From positions 1-9,451 of the forward strand of contig CAKTIH010000087.1 of assembly GCA_934565615.1 (NCBI GenBank): a stretch of 9,451 nucleotides of DNA, read 5' to 3'. Made by a program: the position numbers and the translations under genes. The first letter of the stretch is position 1; every line of letters starts with the position of its first letter. The DNA is from an uncultured Oscillospiraceae bacterium (GTDB taxonomy: Bacteria; Bacillota; Clostridia; Oscillospirales; Oscillospiraceae). Shown piece by piece: positions 1 to 5,704 of this stretch. Under the pieces are notes generated by a model. That model did no database searches. It saw nothing but the letters and a program-made list of their open reading frames with translations, and was not told the DNA's origin.

Positions 1-789
1 GATCCCCGCCGCTTCAAACCCGCTGCCGTTAAACTGCCAGAGCTCCTTGAAGCCGCAGCTCTGCGCGAGGGCTTCGGCCTTGTCGAATGCGCAGCATATC
101 GCCGCCGCCGAGTGCGCATCGGAGCTTACGGTTATCCTGCCGCCGATGGCCCTCAGGTGCCGCAGCAGCTCCGGCGCGGGGTAGGGTGTGCTCCTGTACC
201 CCCGGCTTATCGCCCCGGTGTTTATCTCGAATATCTTTCCCGCCGCGTTCAGCCGCTCCATTGCGGCGAATGCGGCGTCTCTGTATGACCTGCTGCCGCT
301 GTCATAGAGCCGGTGCAGCTCGTCAAACTTCGTCAGCAGATCGAAGTGCCCGACGATGTCCACCTGCGCGATGTCGGCAAGCTGTGCGCACTGCGCATAG
401 TATGCGCAGGCTGCGGCGTCCGCGCTGCCGTAATGCTCAATGACCTGCCGTGCTTCCTCGACGGTGTTGTCGATCGTGGTTCCCGCGAGTGCGTGGACGG
501 AAGCGATAACGTAGTCATAGCCCTCGAAGCGCCGCGCGGAGCGCGAGTCGTATTCAAGGCCGCAGTAGACCGCAATCTGCCCGCGGTACTTTTCTCTGAG
601 CCGGTGCAGCTCTGCCTTGAATTTCGGTTCATTTTCCTCGCTGACGCACCATACTTCTCCCGGCACCGGGCTGTGCGCGCTGACGCCGACCGACGTGAGC
701 CCCGCAGATATCGCGGCGGTCACCATTGCCTCAGGCATATCCGCTCCGTCGTCAAAGGTCGTATGGCAATGCAGATTCTGCTTTATCAT
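1..789 (-). CDS. hisK: Histidinol-phosphatase, PHP family (3' end outside window)
   Basis: 263 codons are visible, starting at the ATG at 789 and still open at base 1. Visible PHP metal-site motifs: HCH at residues 7-9, DDG at 13-15, a His in VSAHS (39), GLEYD with Glu79, ASVHA (His99), VGHFD (His148) and SSDAH with Asp224/His226. This set is that of the HisJ/HisK-type histidinol-phosphatases, which dephosphorylate L-histidinol phosphate late in cytosolic histidine synthesis using a trinuclear metal centre. The family is about 260-280 residues, so only a few C-terminal residues are probably missing. The start is supported by AGGGGG at 795-800, five bases upstream, and by a perfect promoter further out. 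No other his gene is in view, so a related phosphoesterase role cannot be excluded. Codon use is GC-rich like the neighbours. Confidence 0.85.
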   Translation of the reverse strand, partial: MIKQNLHCHTTFDDGADMPEAMVTAAISAGLTSVGVSAHSPVPGEVWCVSEENEPKFKAELHRLREKYRGQIAVYCGLEYDSRSARRFEGYDYVIASVHALAGTTIDNTVEEARQVIEHYGSADAAACAYYAQCAQLADIAQVDIVGHFDLLTKFDELHRLYDSGSRSYRDAAFAAMERLNAAGKIFEINTGAISRGYRSTPYPAPELLRHLRAIGGRITVSSDAHSAAAICCAFDKAEALAQSCGFKELWQFNGSGFEAAGI

Positions 790-836
790 TTTATCCCCCT
801 ACGTAATTGCCGCTCGTGCGGAAGTATACAACCATA

Positions 837-865
837 ATTATAGGTTGAGAGGCAGTCGCTGTCAA
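837..865 (-). promoter_or_regulatory. Sigma-A promoter of the histidinol-phosphatase gene
   Basis: Read on the minus strand, TTGACA (865-860) and TATAAT (842-837) are both perfect and are separated by exactly 17 bases. Transcription should start near 830, giving a leader of about 40 bases before the ATG at 789. No attenuator or T-box is visible in so short a leader. Confidence 0.85.
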
Positions 866-902
866 GTTTACAAAAAAGAGTTAACATAAAAATAAATGCA
901 GG

Positions 903-931
903 TTACAAGCGTTTGCATAACAATTACAAGC
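903..931 (-). promoter_or_regulatory. TGYAA direct repeats upstream of the hisK promoter
   Basis: On the minus strand TGTAAT, TGCAAA and TGTAAC start 11 and 10 bases apart, so they would lie on one face of the helix. They sit 40-65 bases upstream of the -35 of the divergent phosphatase gene and about 240 bases upstream of the LysM gene. The first pair, TGTAAT-N5-TGCAAA, is one mismatch from the WalR (YycF) box TGTWAH-N5-TGTWAH. Function is inference; the site could serve either flanking gene. Confidence 0.3.
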
Positions 932-945
932 ATCTGCTTTGCCGT

Positions 946-1069
946 TCCGACAATATCGACAAAAATTTCTCGTAAAGTTTGACACATTATATATATTGAC
1001 CTAAATGTAGAAAGTGTTTCAATGTCAAGTCCGGATATTTTGTGTCGAATCAGGAAAAAGCGTGTCGAG
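946..1069. promoter_or_regulatory. Cluster of six Spo0A-box-like TGTCRA elements
   Basis: The 0A box consensus is TGTCGAA. Minus-strand copies: TGTCGGA (952-946), TGTCGAT (961-955) and TGTCAAA (984-978). Plus-strand copies: TGTCAAG (1023-1029), TGTCGAA (1043-1049, perfect) and TGTCGAG (1063-1069). The three plus-strand copies are spaced by exactly 20 bases, two helical turns. The cluster ends 40 bases before the LysM promoter. Repeats and spacing are seen directly; binding by Spo0A is inference from the consensus. The rest of the 790-1170 spacer holds only the two promoters and the TGYAA repeats. Confidence 0.5.
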
Positions 1070-1108
1070 TGATAATAGTTGGAAATAATTTACTCAACAA
1101 TAATTAGC

Positions 1109-1137
1109 TTTACATAACTATTTTTCTGTGATAGACT
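1109..1137 (+). promoter_or_regulatory. Promoter of the first LysM gene
   Basis: TTTACA (1109-1114) and TAGACT (1132-1137) are 17 bases apart, and the -10 is preceded by TGA at 1129-1131, an extended -10 element. The start would be near 1144, leaving a leader of about 27 bases. The -35 lies within TTACATAA (1110-1117), an octamer that recurs upstream of two other genes in this window (6596 and 8465). Confidence 0.55.
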
Positions 1138-1170
1138 CAGCTCAGAAAACACGAGCAGGTGAAACAGAAA

Positions 1171-1833
1171 ATGAAAGCAAGAAGGATATGGGCCTTTGTC
1201 ATATCGGTGATAATATGTCTCTCCATGACAGCCCCGGCGTATGCGGACGCTTCGCAGACAAAGGTGACAGTCAAGAAGGGGGACACGGTTTACGGTATCT
1301 GCCAGAGTCTCGGCCTTGATTATAATATCTGCAAGAACACGATAATGCGCCTGAACGGGATGGAAAAGGAATCCGAGCTCAGCTCCATAAAGGTGGGCTC
1401 CACGCTGCTTTTTCCGACCTCCTCAAAGGGCTGCACCGAGAGCGGCGGCAAAAGCTCAGAAGACGAGGTCGCGTACTATGTCATTCCCTACGTCATGGAG
1501 AAGGGCAACTGGCTGGCGAATATTTATTATTGCTGGGGACTGGATTATGAGGATTACCTCGACGCGATCAAGGCGCTTAATGATATCTCCAATCTCGACA
1601 AAATATATGTAGGCAAGCTCCTGTATCTGCCGACTACCGAGGAGAACCTTAAAAACGACAACTATACGAAGGTCATGGCGCATGTGATGAAGTCAGGCGA
1701 GACGGCTTATGACGTCTGCAAAAGCTACGGCTACGATTACTACGACGTGGAGGACACGCTGGTCAAATATAACGGCGGCGCAGATATGACAAAGCTTCAG
1801 GCCGGGCAGAAGCTGCTGATACCGCTGATGTGA
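1171..1833 (+). CDS. Exported triple-LysM cell-wall-binding protein
   Basis: 220 residues. Residues 1-25 form a signal peptide (MKARR, a hydrophobic core to about 20, cleavage after AYA). Three LysM-like repeats follow at about 31-83, 103-154 and 168-218. Each opens with a K-G-D/N/E-type turn (VKKGDTVYGIC, MEKGNWLANIY, KSGETAYDVC) and closes with LLFP, LLYLP or LLIP. LysM modules bind N-acetylglucosamine glycans such as peptidoglycan. There is no catalytic domain, so this is a binding, structural or adaptor protein at the wall. The first repeat carries a Cys pair (Cys44, Cys54) that recurs in the paralogue at 8670. The ATG at 1171 is chosen over the GTG at 1159 because AGGTGA (1157-1162) is a good ribosome binding site eight bases upstream of it and overlaps the GTG. 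No strong terminator follows, so it may be co-transcribed with the miniprotein gene at 1948. Confidence 0.85.
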   Translation: MKARRIWAFVISVIICLSMTAPAYADASQTKVTVKKGDTVYGICQSLGLDYNICKNTIMRLNGMEKESELSSIKVGSTLLFPTSSKGCTESGGKSSEDEVAYYVIPYVMEKGNWLANIYYCWGLDYEDYLDAIKALNDISNLDKIYVGKLLYLPTTEENLKNDNYTKVMAHVMKSGETAYDVCKSYGYDYYDVEDTLVKYNGGADMTKLQAGQKLLIPLM

Positions 1834-1837
1834 TTAT

Positions 1838-1849
1838 CAACAATTGTTG
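1838..1849. repeat. 12-bp perfect palindrome after the LysM stop codon
   Basis: CAACAATTGTTG is a perfect palindrome five bases after the stop codon, with partly matching flanks (TGATT and AATCA). It has no GC-rich stem and no T-run, so it is not a convincing intrinsic terminator. An operator for the downstream small gene is equally possible. Confidence 0.4.
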
Positions 1850-1876
1850 AATCACAGTTGACCTGAGATTTATATT
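1847..1876 (+). promoter_or_regulatory. Possible promoter of the miniprotein gene
   Basis: TTGAAT (1847-1852) and TATATT (1871-1876) are 18 bases apart, a 4/6 and 5/6 match to sigma-A. TTGACC (1858) and TATAAA (1884) lie nearby with unsuitable spacing. The palindrome at 1838-1849 overlaps the -35. Read-through from the LysM gene could serve instead. Confidence 0.3.
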
Positions 1877-1947
1877 GACAGGGTATAAATTAGTCACACA
1901 AGAAAAAGCTGGATCGGATTTCAGCTCAAGATATGGAGGAAAATAAA

Positions 1948-2079
1948 ATGGCCAGAAAAAAGACTGAAAAGAAAAAGTGCTGCAAGCTCTGGAAGTTCGT
2001 CAAGACCCTGTTTGTCCTCTGCGGTCTTGCTGCCGGCGGCTACGTTGGCTACAAGAAGCTCTCCGAGCCGACCCCCTGA
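1948..2079 (+). CDS. 43-residue lysine-rich single-pass membrane miniprotein
   Basis: A short gene with ATG at 1948 and TGA at 2077-2079. GGAGGA (1935-1940) sits seven bases upstream, the best ribosome binding site in this part of the window. The product starts with a strongly basic stretch (MARKKTEKKKCCKLWKF), has one hydrophobic segment at about residues 18-34 and a short tail YKKLSEPTP. The basic N-terminus predicts that the N-terminus stays in the cytoplasm. The CC pair at 11-12 lies next to the membrane. I recognise no family and assign no function. A strong terminator starts 26 bases after the stop, which closes the transcription unit and supports a real gene. It may form a unit with the LysM gene upstream. 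Confidence 0.7.
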   Translation: MARKKTEKKKCCKLWKFVKTLFVLCGLAAGGYVGYKKLSEPTP

Positions 2080-2104
2080 AATTTTCTAAGTTTGACATGA
2101 AAAA

Positions 2105-2132
2105 ACGGATGGTTCAAACCATCCGTTTTTTT
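2105..2132 (+). terminator. Intrinsic terminator after the miniprotein gene
   Basis: A ten-base stem (2105-2114 with 2117-2126; arm ACGGATGGTT) is followed by a run of seven T (2126-2132). An A-run precedes the left arm, so it may also work on the other strand, but no minus-strand gene ends here. Confidence 0.9.
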
Positions 2133-2143
2133 GCGTGTCTGCA

Positions 2144-2172
2144 TTGACATAAAGACATGGCTGTGGTATAAC
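2144..2172 (+). promoter_or_regulatory. Promoter of ilvE
   Basis: TTGACA (2144-2149, perfect) and TATAAC (2167-2172) are 17 bases apart, with an extended -10 TGG directly before the hexamer. The start should fall near 2179, just before the large hairpin at 2184. Confidence 0.85.
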
Positions 2173-2183
2173 TTCGGACATGC

Positions 2184-2249
2184 AAAGGCGCATTGATCAT
2201 TCAATGCGCCTTTCTGCTTTTTTCTGGAAGTCCCGCCGAGGGCGGGGAC
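2184..2249 (+). promoter_or_regulatory. ilvE leader with two stacked hairpins (possible attenuator)
   Basis: A 13-base perfect stem (2184-2196 with 2201-2213, loop TCAT) begins about five bases after the predicted transcription start. It is followed, after CTGC, by six T at 2218-2223. A second GC-rich hairpin (CCCGCC at 2232-2237 with GGCGGG from 2241) comes just before the ribosome binding site. The first hairpin looks like a terminator lying between the promoter and its gene; the four-base gap before the T-run would make it weak. No T-box sequence and no leader peptide rich in Ile, Leu or Val is seen. Alternatives: a 5' stabilising hairpin, a second terminator for the unit upstream, or an operator. 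Confidence 0.5.
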
Positions 2250-2274
2250 AGTGCGTTTGAACGGAGGTAAAGAC

Positions 2275-3297
2275 ATGAAAGAAACAAAGGATTGGGGCAG
2301 CATACCGTTTGGCTATACGCCGCTCAAGAGCAGATACGAGGCTGTATACAAGGACGGACACTGGATAGAGAACGGACTTGTCGGCGAGGCCGAAATAACG
2401 CTCAGCGAATCCGCTGTGGTGTTCCAGTATGCGCAGACATGCTTTGAAGGTCTCAAGGCATACCGGACTGAGGACGGTCACATTGTCATATTCCGTCCGG
2501 ATCTGAACGCCAAGCGCTTCTCCGATTCATGCCGCAGACTGTTTATCCCGGAGGTGAGTTCCGAGATGTTTATAAGAGCAATAGATATGACCGTCAGAGC
2601 CAACGAGGACTCCGTCCCGCCATACGGCTCCGGTGCGACGCTTTATATCCGCCCATTCGCAATGGGCACGAGCGCGGCGCTCGGCGTGAAGCCGGCAGAC
2701 GAATATATGTTCCGTGTATTCGGCAGTCCTGTCGGCGCGTATTTCAAGGGCGGCGTTAAGCCCATCACGCTTACCGTCAGCGACTTTGACAGGGCTGCAC
2801 CGCACGGCACCGGCGATATAAAGGCCGGGCTGACTTATGCAATGAGCCTTTACCCCGGACAGCTTGCGCACGCAGCCGGGTTTGCAGAGAACCTTTATCT
2901 TGACCCTGCCACGCGCACGAAGGTAGAGGAGACCGGCGGCGCGAACCTTATCTTCATCACGCACGACAATGTGTTCGTCACGCCAAAGTCGTCCACGATA
3001 CTGCCGTCTGTGACACGGCGCTCGCTCATGACCGTGGCAAGGGATTATCTCGGCATGAAGGTCGAGGAGCGCGAGGTGCTCTTCAGCGAGGTGCCGGATT
3101 TCGCCGAGTGCGGCTTGTGCGGCACCGCTGCGGTGATATCGCCTGTCGGCGCGATCAACGACCACGGCCGCCTTATCAGCTTCCCGAGCGGCATGGAGAA
3201 ACCCGGCCCCGTCTGTCAGAAGCTCTATGATACTCTCACCGGTATCCAGATGGGACGTATCACCCCGCCCGAGGGCTGGATACACACAGTCATATAA
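2275..3297 (+). CDS. ilvE: Branched-chain amino acid aminotransferase
   Basis: 340 residues, the usual length for type II branched-chain aminotransferases (PLP fold type IV). It moves an amino group between Leu/Ile/Val and 2-oxoglutarate in the cytosol, the last step of branched-chain synthesis. Family signatures: QTCFEGLKAYR near 54-65, LYIRPF, DIKAGLTYAMS with the PLP lysine at 183, LYLDPATRTKVEETGGANL, and the clostridial-type end (CGLCGTAAVISPVGAI, LYDTLTGIQMGRI, PPEGWI). The residue usually Asn in the KxGxNY stretch is Thr here. The ATG at 2275 is chosen because GGAGGT (2263-2268) lies six bases upstream; the in-frame GTG at 2251 would place that site inside the gene. It stands alone: no ilvBCD gene is adjacent. 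The stop codon is inside the left arm of the terminator shared with the convergent kinase gene. Confidence 0.95.
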   Translation: MKETKDWGSIPFGYTPLKSRYEAVYKDGHWIENGLVGEAEITLSESAVVFQYAQTCFEGLKAYRTEDGHIVIFRPDLNAKRFSDSCRRLFIPEVSSEMFIRAIDMTVRANEDSVPPYGSGATLYIRPFAMGTSAALGVKPADEYMFRVFGSPVGAYFKGGVKPITLTVSDFDRAAPHGTGDIKAGLTYAMSLYPGQLAHAAGFAENLYLDPATRTKVEETGGANLIFITHDNVFVTPKSSTILPSVTRRSLMTVARDYLGMKVEEREVLFSEVPDFAECGLCGTAAVISPVGAINDHGRLISFPSGMEKPGPVCQKLYDTLTGIQMGRITPPEGWIHTVI

Positions 3298-3328
3298 AAA
3301 ATGATCCCCCGGCAGGGGATCATTTTTT
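3296..3328. terminator. Bidirectional terminator shared by ilvE and the kinase gene
   Basis: A 14-base stem (3296-3309 with 3315-3328, loop CGGCA) has A6 at the outer left and T6 at the outer right, so it reads as a terminator on both strands. The ilvE stop TAA (3295-3297) and the kinase stop (3320-3322, minus strand) both lie in the hairpin, so two convergent genes use one compact structure. Confidence 0.9.
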
Positions 3329-4648
3329 ATACAGCGGAAAGGATATATCTATTCTCAGCCTGTTTTCGTTGCGCACGGCCATCTCACCGCCGTGCGCTTT
3401 TATTATTCTGTAGGCAAGCGGCAATCCAAGTCCGTGTGTACTGTCCGGGATAGTGCCGAGGCTTTCAAGCACCGCTTCGTCGATACCGCTGCCGTTGTCG
3501 GCAATGAGGATGCACGCACTATTGCCGTCAATGTATTCCTCTATCTCCACGGTGCAGCCATCACCGTTATGCTGCATTGCGTTTGAGATGAGGTTAAACA
3601 CTGCGCGGGCGATAAGCTCACTGTCGCAGAGGATCACGGCGGACTCGTCGCGCAGCTCCGGTCTGATCTCGTGCCCATCGGCAAGGCCGCTGTTTATTAC
3701 GTCCGTCACGGCTTCGCGTATGATTGGGCACAGCCGCGCAGGCTTTCTGCGCTGTGACTGCATATCGCCCTCAAGCGTGGAGATAAGATTGAGGTCGTCC
3801 ACGAGCCGCCCGGCTCTTCCCGCCTGCAATACTATGCGCTCGGCGCTCTCCGCCGCCTGTTCCGGCACCGCGTCCGATGAGACGATGGCCTCGGCGTTTC
3901 CCATTATCACCGCAAGCGGCGTGCGTATATCGTGCGATATTCCGTTTACCCAATTGCGCCGCGCGGTGTCGCGCTCCTTGAGCGCGCGGCTTTTTTCACG
4001 CAGGACAGCGTAGCATTTGTTCAACTCCTGATAGGCAGGGCGGAATATCCCGCCGCCGCACAGCTCAAGCGGCTCCTCGCGGCTCAGCTTGTCGATACCG
4101 TCGGTGAGTGTCCGCACACCCTTATACAGCCGACGGCCTGTAAGGAGCGACAGGACGAGCGATAGTGCGGCGTTCAGCGCAAGCACCAGCGCGATGCGCG
4201 CAGGCAGCGAATGAAACCAGCCCATCGAAAGGACTATCTGATATTTCCCGACCGCGTTTTTTGGCTGGCCGAGGATGAACAGCCCGCAGTCCTCCGCCTG
4301 AGTGTAAACGGGATAGTCGCATAGGAACCAGCGAGAGAGGATGGCGACGTCGCGCAGTGTGTAGTGCTGCGGGATATCGCCCGGCATGTCCGCCGACCAT
4401 ATAACGTCCCCGCTGTCGTCAAGCAGGATGCACCAATAGCCTTCGGGCAGGAGCGCTGAAGCGTCCCCACCCGACTCATAGGCACTGTGCATGAGGTCGA
4501 TAATGCGCCGGCTTGAGCGCGTCGCGGCGGTGCCGTTGTCGTAGCTTATATATAGTAAGCCCGCAAGGTTCAAAAGCAGCAGTATCAGCGCCGTGACGGC
4601 AGCGACGGCGGCACAGCTCAGAAAAAATTTCAGTGCGGTCTTATTCAT
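3320..4648 (-). CDS. Sensor histidine kinase of a two-component system
   Basis: 442 residues. Two membrane segments, about 6-34 and 151-171, enclose an extracytoplasmic region of roughly 115 residues that I cannot assign to a named sensor fold. A linker (about 172-230) leads to the dimerisation H-box ISHDIRTPL with the phospho-accepting His239, then the ATPase domain: N-box FNLISNAMQHN (Asn352, Asn356), G1 ADNGSGID (Asp384) and G2 HGLGLPLAYRI. All catalytic parts are present. It should phosphorylate the regulator encoded just upstream; the two genes overlap by eight bases (4641-4648), so they are probably translationally coupled. Position beside an ABC transporter gene suggests sensing of an envelope-active compound such as an antimicrobial peptide, but that is inference from context and the stimulus is unknown. 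Confidence 0.92.
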   Translation of the reverse strand: MNKTALKFFLSCAAVAAVTALILLLLNLAGLLYISYDNGTAATRSSRRIIDLMHSAYESGGDASALLPEGYWCILLDDSGDVIWSADMPGDIPQHYTLRDVAILSRWFLCDYPVYTQAEDCGLFILGQPKNAVGKYQIVLSMGWFHSLPARIALVLALNAALSLVLSLLTGRRLYKGVRTLTDGIDKLSREEPLELCGGGIFRPAYQELNKCYAVLREKSRALKERDTARRNWVNGISHDIRTPLAVIMGNAEAIVSSDAVPEQAAESAERIVLQAGRAGRLVDDLNLISTLEGDMQSQRRKPARLCPIIREAVTDVINSGLADGHEIRPELRDESAVILCDSELIARAVFNLISNAMQHNGDGCTVEIEEYIDGNSACILIADNGSGIDEAVLESLGTIPDSTHGLGLPLAYRIIKAHGGEMAVRNENRLRIDISFPLYKK

Positions 4649-5345
4649 CCCGCACCGCCAGTCTGTAGCCCAGCCCGCGCACCGTCAACAGGTATTTGGG
4701 GGAGGAGGGCGTGTCCTCAAGCTTTTCGCGCAGGCGGTGGATGTGTACGGTCAGCGTGTTCTCGTGGCCATAATAGTCCTCGCCCCACGCCGCCATGCAC
4801 AGGCTGTCAAAGCTCACGATCCTGCCGCGGTTTTCCCAGAGCTTCTTTATTAGAATAAGCTCCTTGGCCGTAAGGGGAGTGTCCGCGTCTCCGCGCCTGA
4901 TACATGCGCGGGAGAAGTCCACGTAGCAGCTGCCGATCTCCGCGCCCTGCTCCTCGGCGGCGATAGCGTATGTCCTGCGCAGCAGCGCCTTTACGCGCAG
5001 CACCAGCTCCCGCATCAGGAAGGGCTTTACGATGTAATCGTCCGCGCCGAGCCGCAGCCCCGTGATCCGATCCTCGCCGCTGCCGCGCGCCGTGAGGAAG
5101 ATGACGGGCGCGTCCGTATACTCACGGAGCTGCTCATATAGCTCAAAGCCGCTGCCGTCCGGGAGACTTACGTCCAGCAGCATCAGTGCGACCGGCTGGC
5201 TCGCCGCCACGGACAGCGCCTCCTCACAGCTTGCCGCCGTATAGATATTGAAGAAGCCCTCCTTGAACAGTGCGTCCGACACGGTCTTGAGAAGCTCCTT
5301 TTCATCGTCGACTATCAGTATTTTCTTGTTCATCAGTTCGTTCAT
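4641..5345 (-). CDS. OmpR/PhoB-family response regulator
   Basis: 234 residues, normal for the family. Receiver domain about 7-122: acidic pocket Asp13-Asp14 (ILIVDDE), phospho-acceptor Asp58 (LLDVSLPDGSG), Thr85 (FLTARG) and Lys107 (VKPF). DNA-binding winged helix about 135-232: LTAKELILIKKLWENRGRI, the recognition region HENTLTVHIHRLREKLE, and the closing TVRGLGYRL. The ATG at 5345 is favoured over the longer GTG frame from 5396 because it gives the family's usual N-terminus and has GGTGATC close upstream; the ATG at 5333 is also possible. It forms an operon with the overlapping kinase gene. The TTTAAG-like repeats at 5408-5446, between it and the divergent ABC gene, are the natural candidates for its binding site and for autoregulation. 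Confidence 0.93.
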   Translation of the reverse strand: MNELMNKKILIVDDEKELLKTVSDALFKEGFFNIYTAASCEEALSVAASQPVALMLLDVSLPDGSGFELYEQLREYTDAPVIFLTARGSGEDRITGLRLGADDYIVKPFLMRELVLRVKALLRRTYAIAAEEQGAEIGSCYVDFSRACIRRGDADTPLTAKELILIKKLWENRGRIVSFDSLCMAAWGEDYYGHENTLTVHIHRLREKLEDTPSSPKYLLTVRGLGYRLAVRDE

Positions 5346-5407
5346 TGCGATCACCGCCCGGTCGTATAGTAACATTTTTTGCCCGATATTGAACACATAT
5401 CCCGCGC

Positions 5408-5446
5408 TTTAAGCAAATTTAAGGCTGAGTTAAGTTGCATTTAAGC
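5408..5446. promoter_or_regulatory. Four tandem TTTAAG-like repeats: likely response-regulator operator
   Basis: TTTAAGC (5408), TTTAAGG (5418), GTTAAGT (5429) and TTTAAGC (5440) start 10, 11 and 11 bases apart, that is one helical turn. OmpR/PhoB-family regulators typically bind direct repeats of about this length and period. The last repeat overlaps the -35 position of the promoter facing the ABC gene, the usual place for activation by this family. The array lies between the divergent regulator and ABC genes. Assignment to this regulator is inference. Confidence 0.7.
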
Positions 5447-5472
5447 GTGAGGAAATCCCGGTGTGCTACTAT
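5444..5472 (+). promoter_or_regulatory. Activator-dependent promoter of the ABC gene
   Basis: TACTAT (5467-5472) with an extended element TGC just before it is a fair -10. The -35 position 17 bases upstream (AGCGTG, 5444-5449) does not match the consensus, as expected where an activator on the repeats at 5408-5446 recruits polymerase. The leader has a small hairpin (CGGCAG 5482-5487 with CTGCCG 5494-5499) before the ribosome binding site. Confidence 0.5.
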
Positions 5473-5516
5473 TCTGAACGCCGGCAGGGAAGTCTGCCGC
5501 GGAAAGGATGATAGTT

Positions 5517-5704
5517 ATGGATCAGATAGTTGCCACATACGGGCTGACAAAAAGGTATAAGGACTTCTGCGCCGTGTCGCAGCTCGACATGACGGTGCGC
5601 GAGGGGAGGATATACGGCTTCCTCGGACCGAACGGCGCGGGGAAATCTACCACGCTCAAGATGCTGCTTGGCCTTGTGCAGCCAAGCAGCGGGAGCATAC
5701 AGCC
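5517..5704 (+). pseudogene. ABC transporter ATP-binding protein, 5' remnant
   Basis: About 61 residues of a typical ABC ATPase N-terminus: Y-loop region GLTKRYKDFCAV, then GFLGPNGAGKST, the Walker A motif (residues 34-45), then LKMLLGLVQPSSGSI. After Ile61 the family sequence stops abruptly; the frame runs ten more codons through unrelated DNA to a stop at 5727-5729. The Q-loop, the LSGGQ signature, Walker B and the H-loop are all missing, against a normal length near 300 residues, so the product cannot work as an ATPase. ATG 5517 is favoured because AAGGATG ends six bases upstream; ATG 5508 is also possible. ATPases of this type usually pair with one or two permease genes, none of which is present. 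Position beside a two-component system suggests a bacteriocin or antimicrobial-peptide exporter. Confidence 0.85.
5696..5704. repeat. 9-bp direct repeat, copy 1 (left edge of foreign block)
   Basis: CATACAGCC occurs here, exactly where the ABC gene homology ends, and again at 6461-6469. The following nine bases also match partly (AA and ATG at equal offsets). It may be a target duplication, an att core or deletion microhomology. Confidence 0.5.

Noticed and set aside
333..837. Open frames on both strands over the first 800 bases
   Set aside because: They overlap the PHP phosphatase gene, which has all metal motifs, a good ribosome binding site and a consensus promoter. They have neither motifs nor start signals.
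2180..2260. Leader peptide frame in front of ilvE (MQRRIDHSMR start)
   Set aside because: It has no run of Ile, Leu or Val codons, has no ribosome binding site and begins at the predicted transcription start, so classic peptide-controlled attenuation is not supported.
2527..3285. 252-codon minus-strand frame antisense to ilvE
   Set aside because: It is a by-product of the codon bias of ilvE on the other strand: Arg/His/Ala-rich, no recognisable domain and no ribosome binding site.
5668..5697. TTG start fusing ABC-gene DNA to the following fragment as a 231-residue protein
   Set aside because: The TTG lies in the ABC coding sequence in another frame and has no ribosome binding site. The homology-like part begins only after the junction, so it is a fragment and not a gene with that start.
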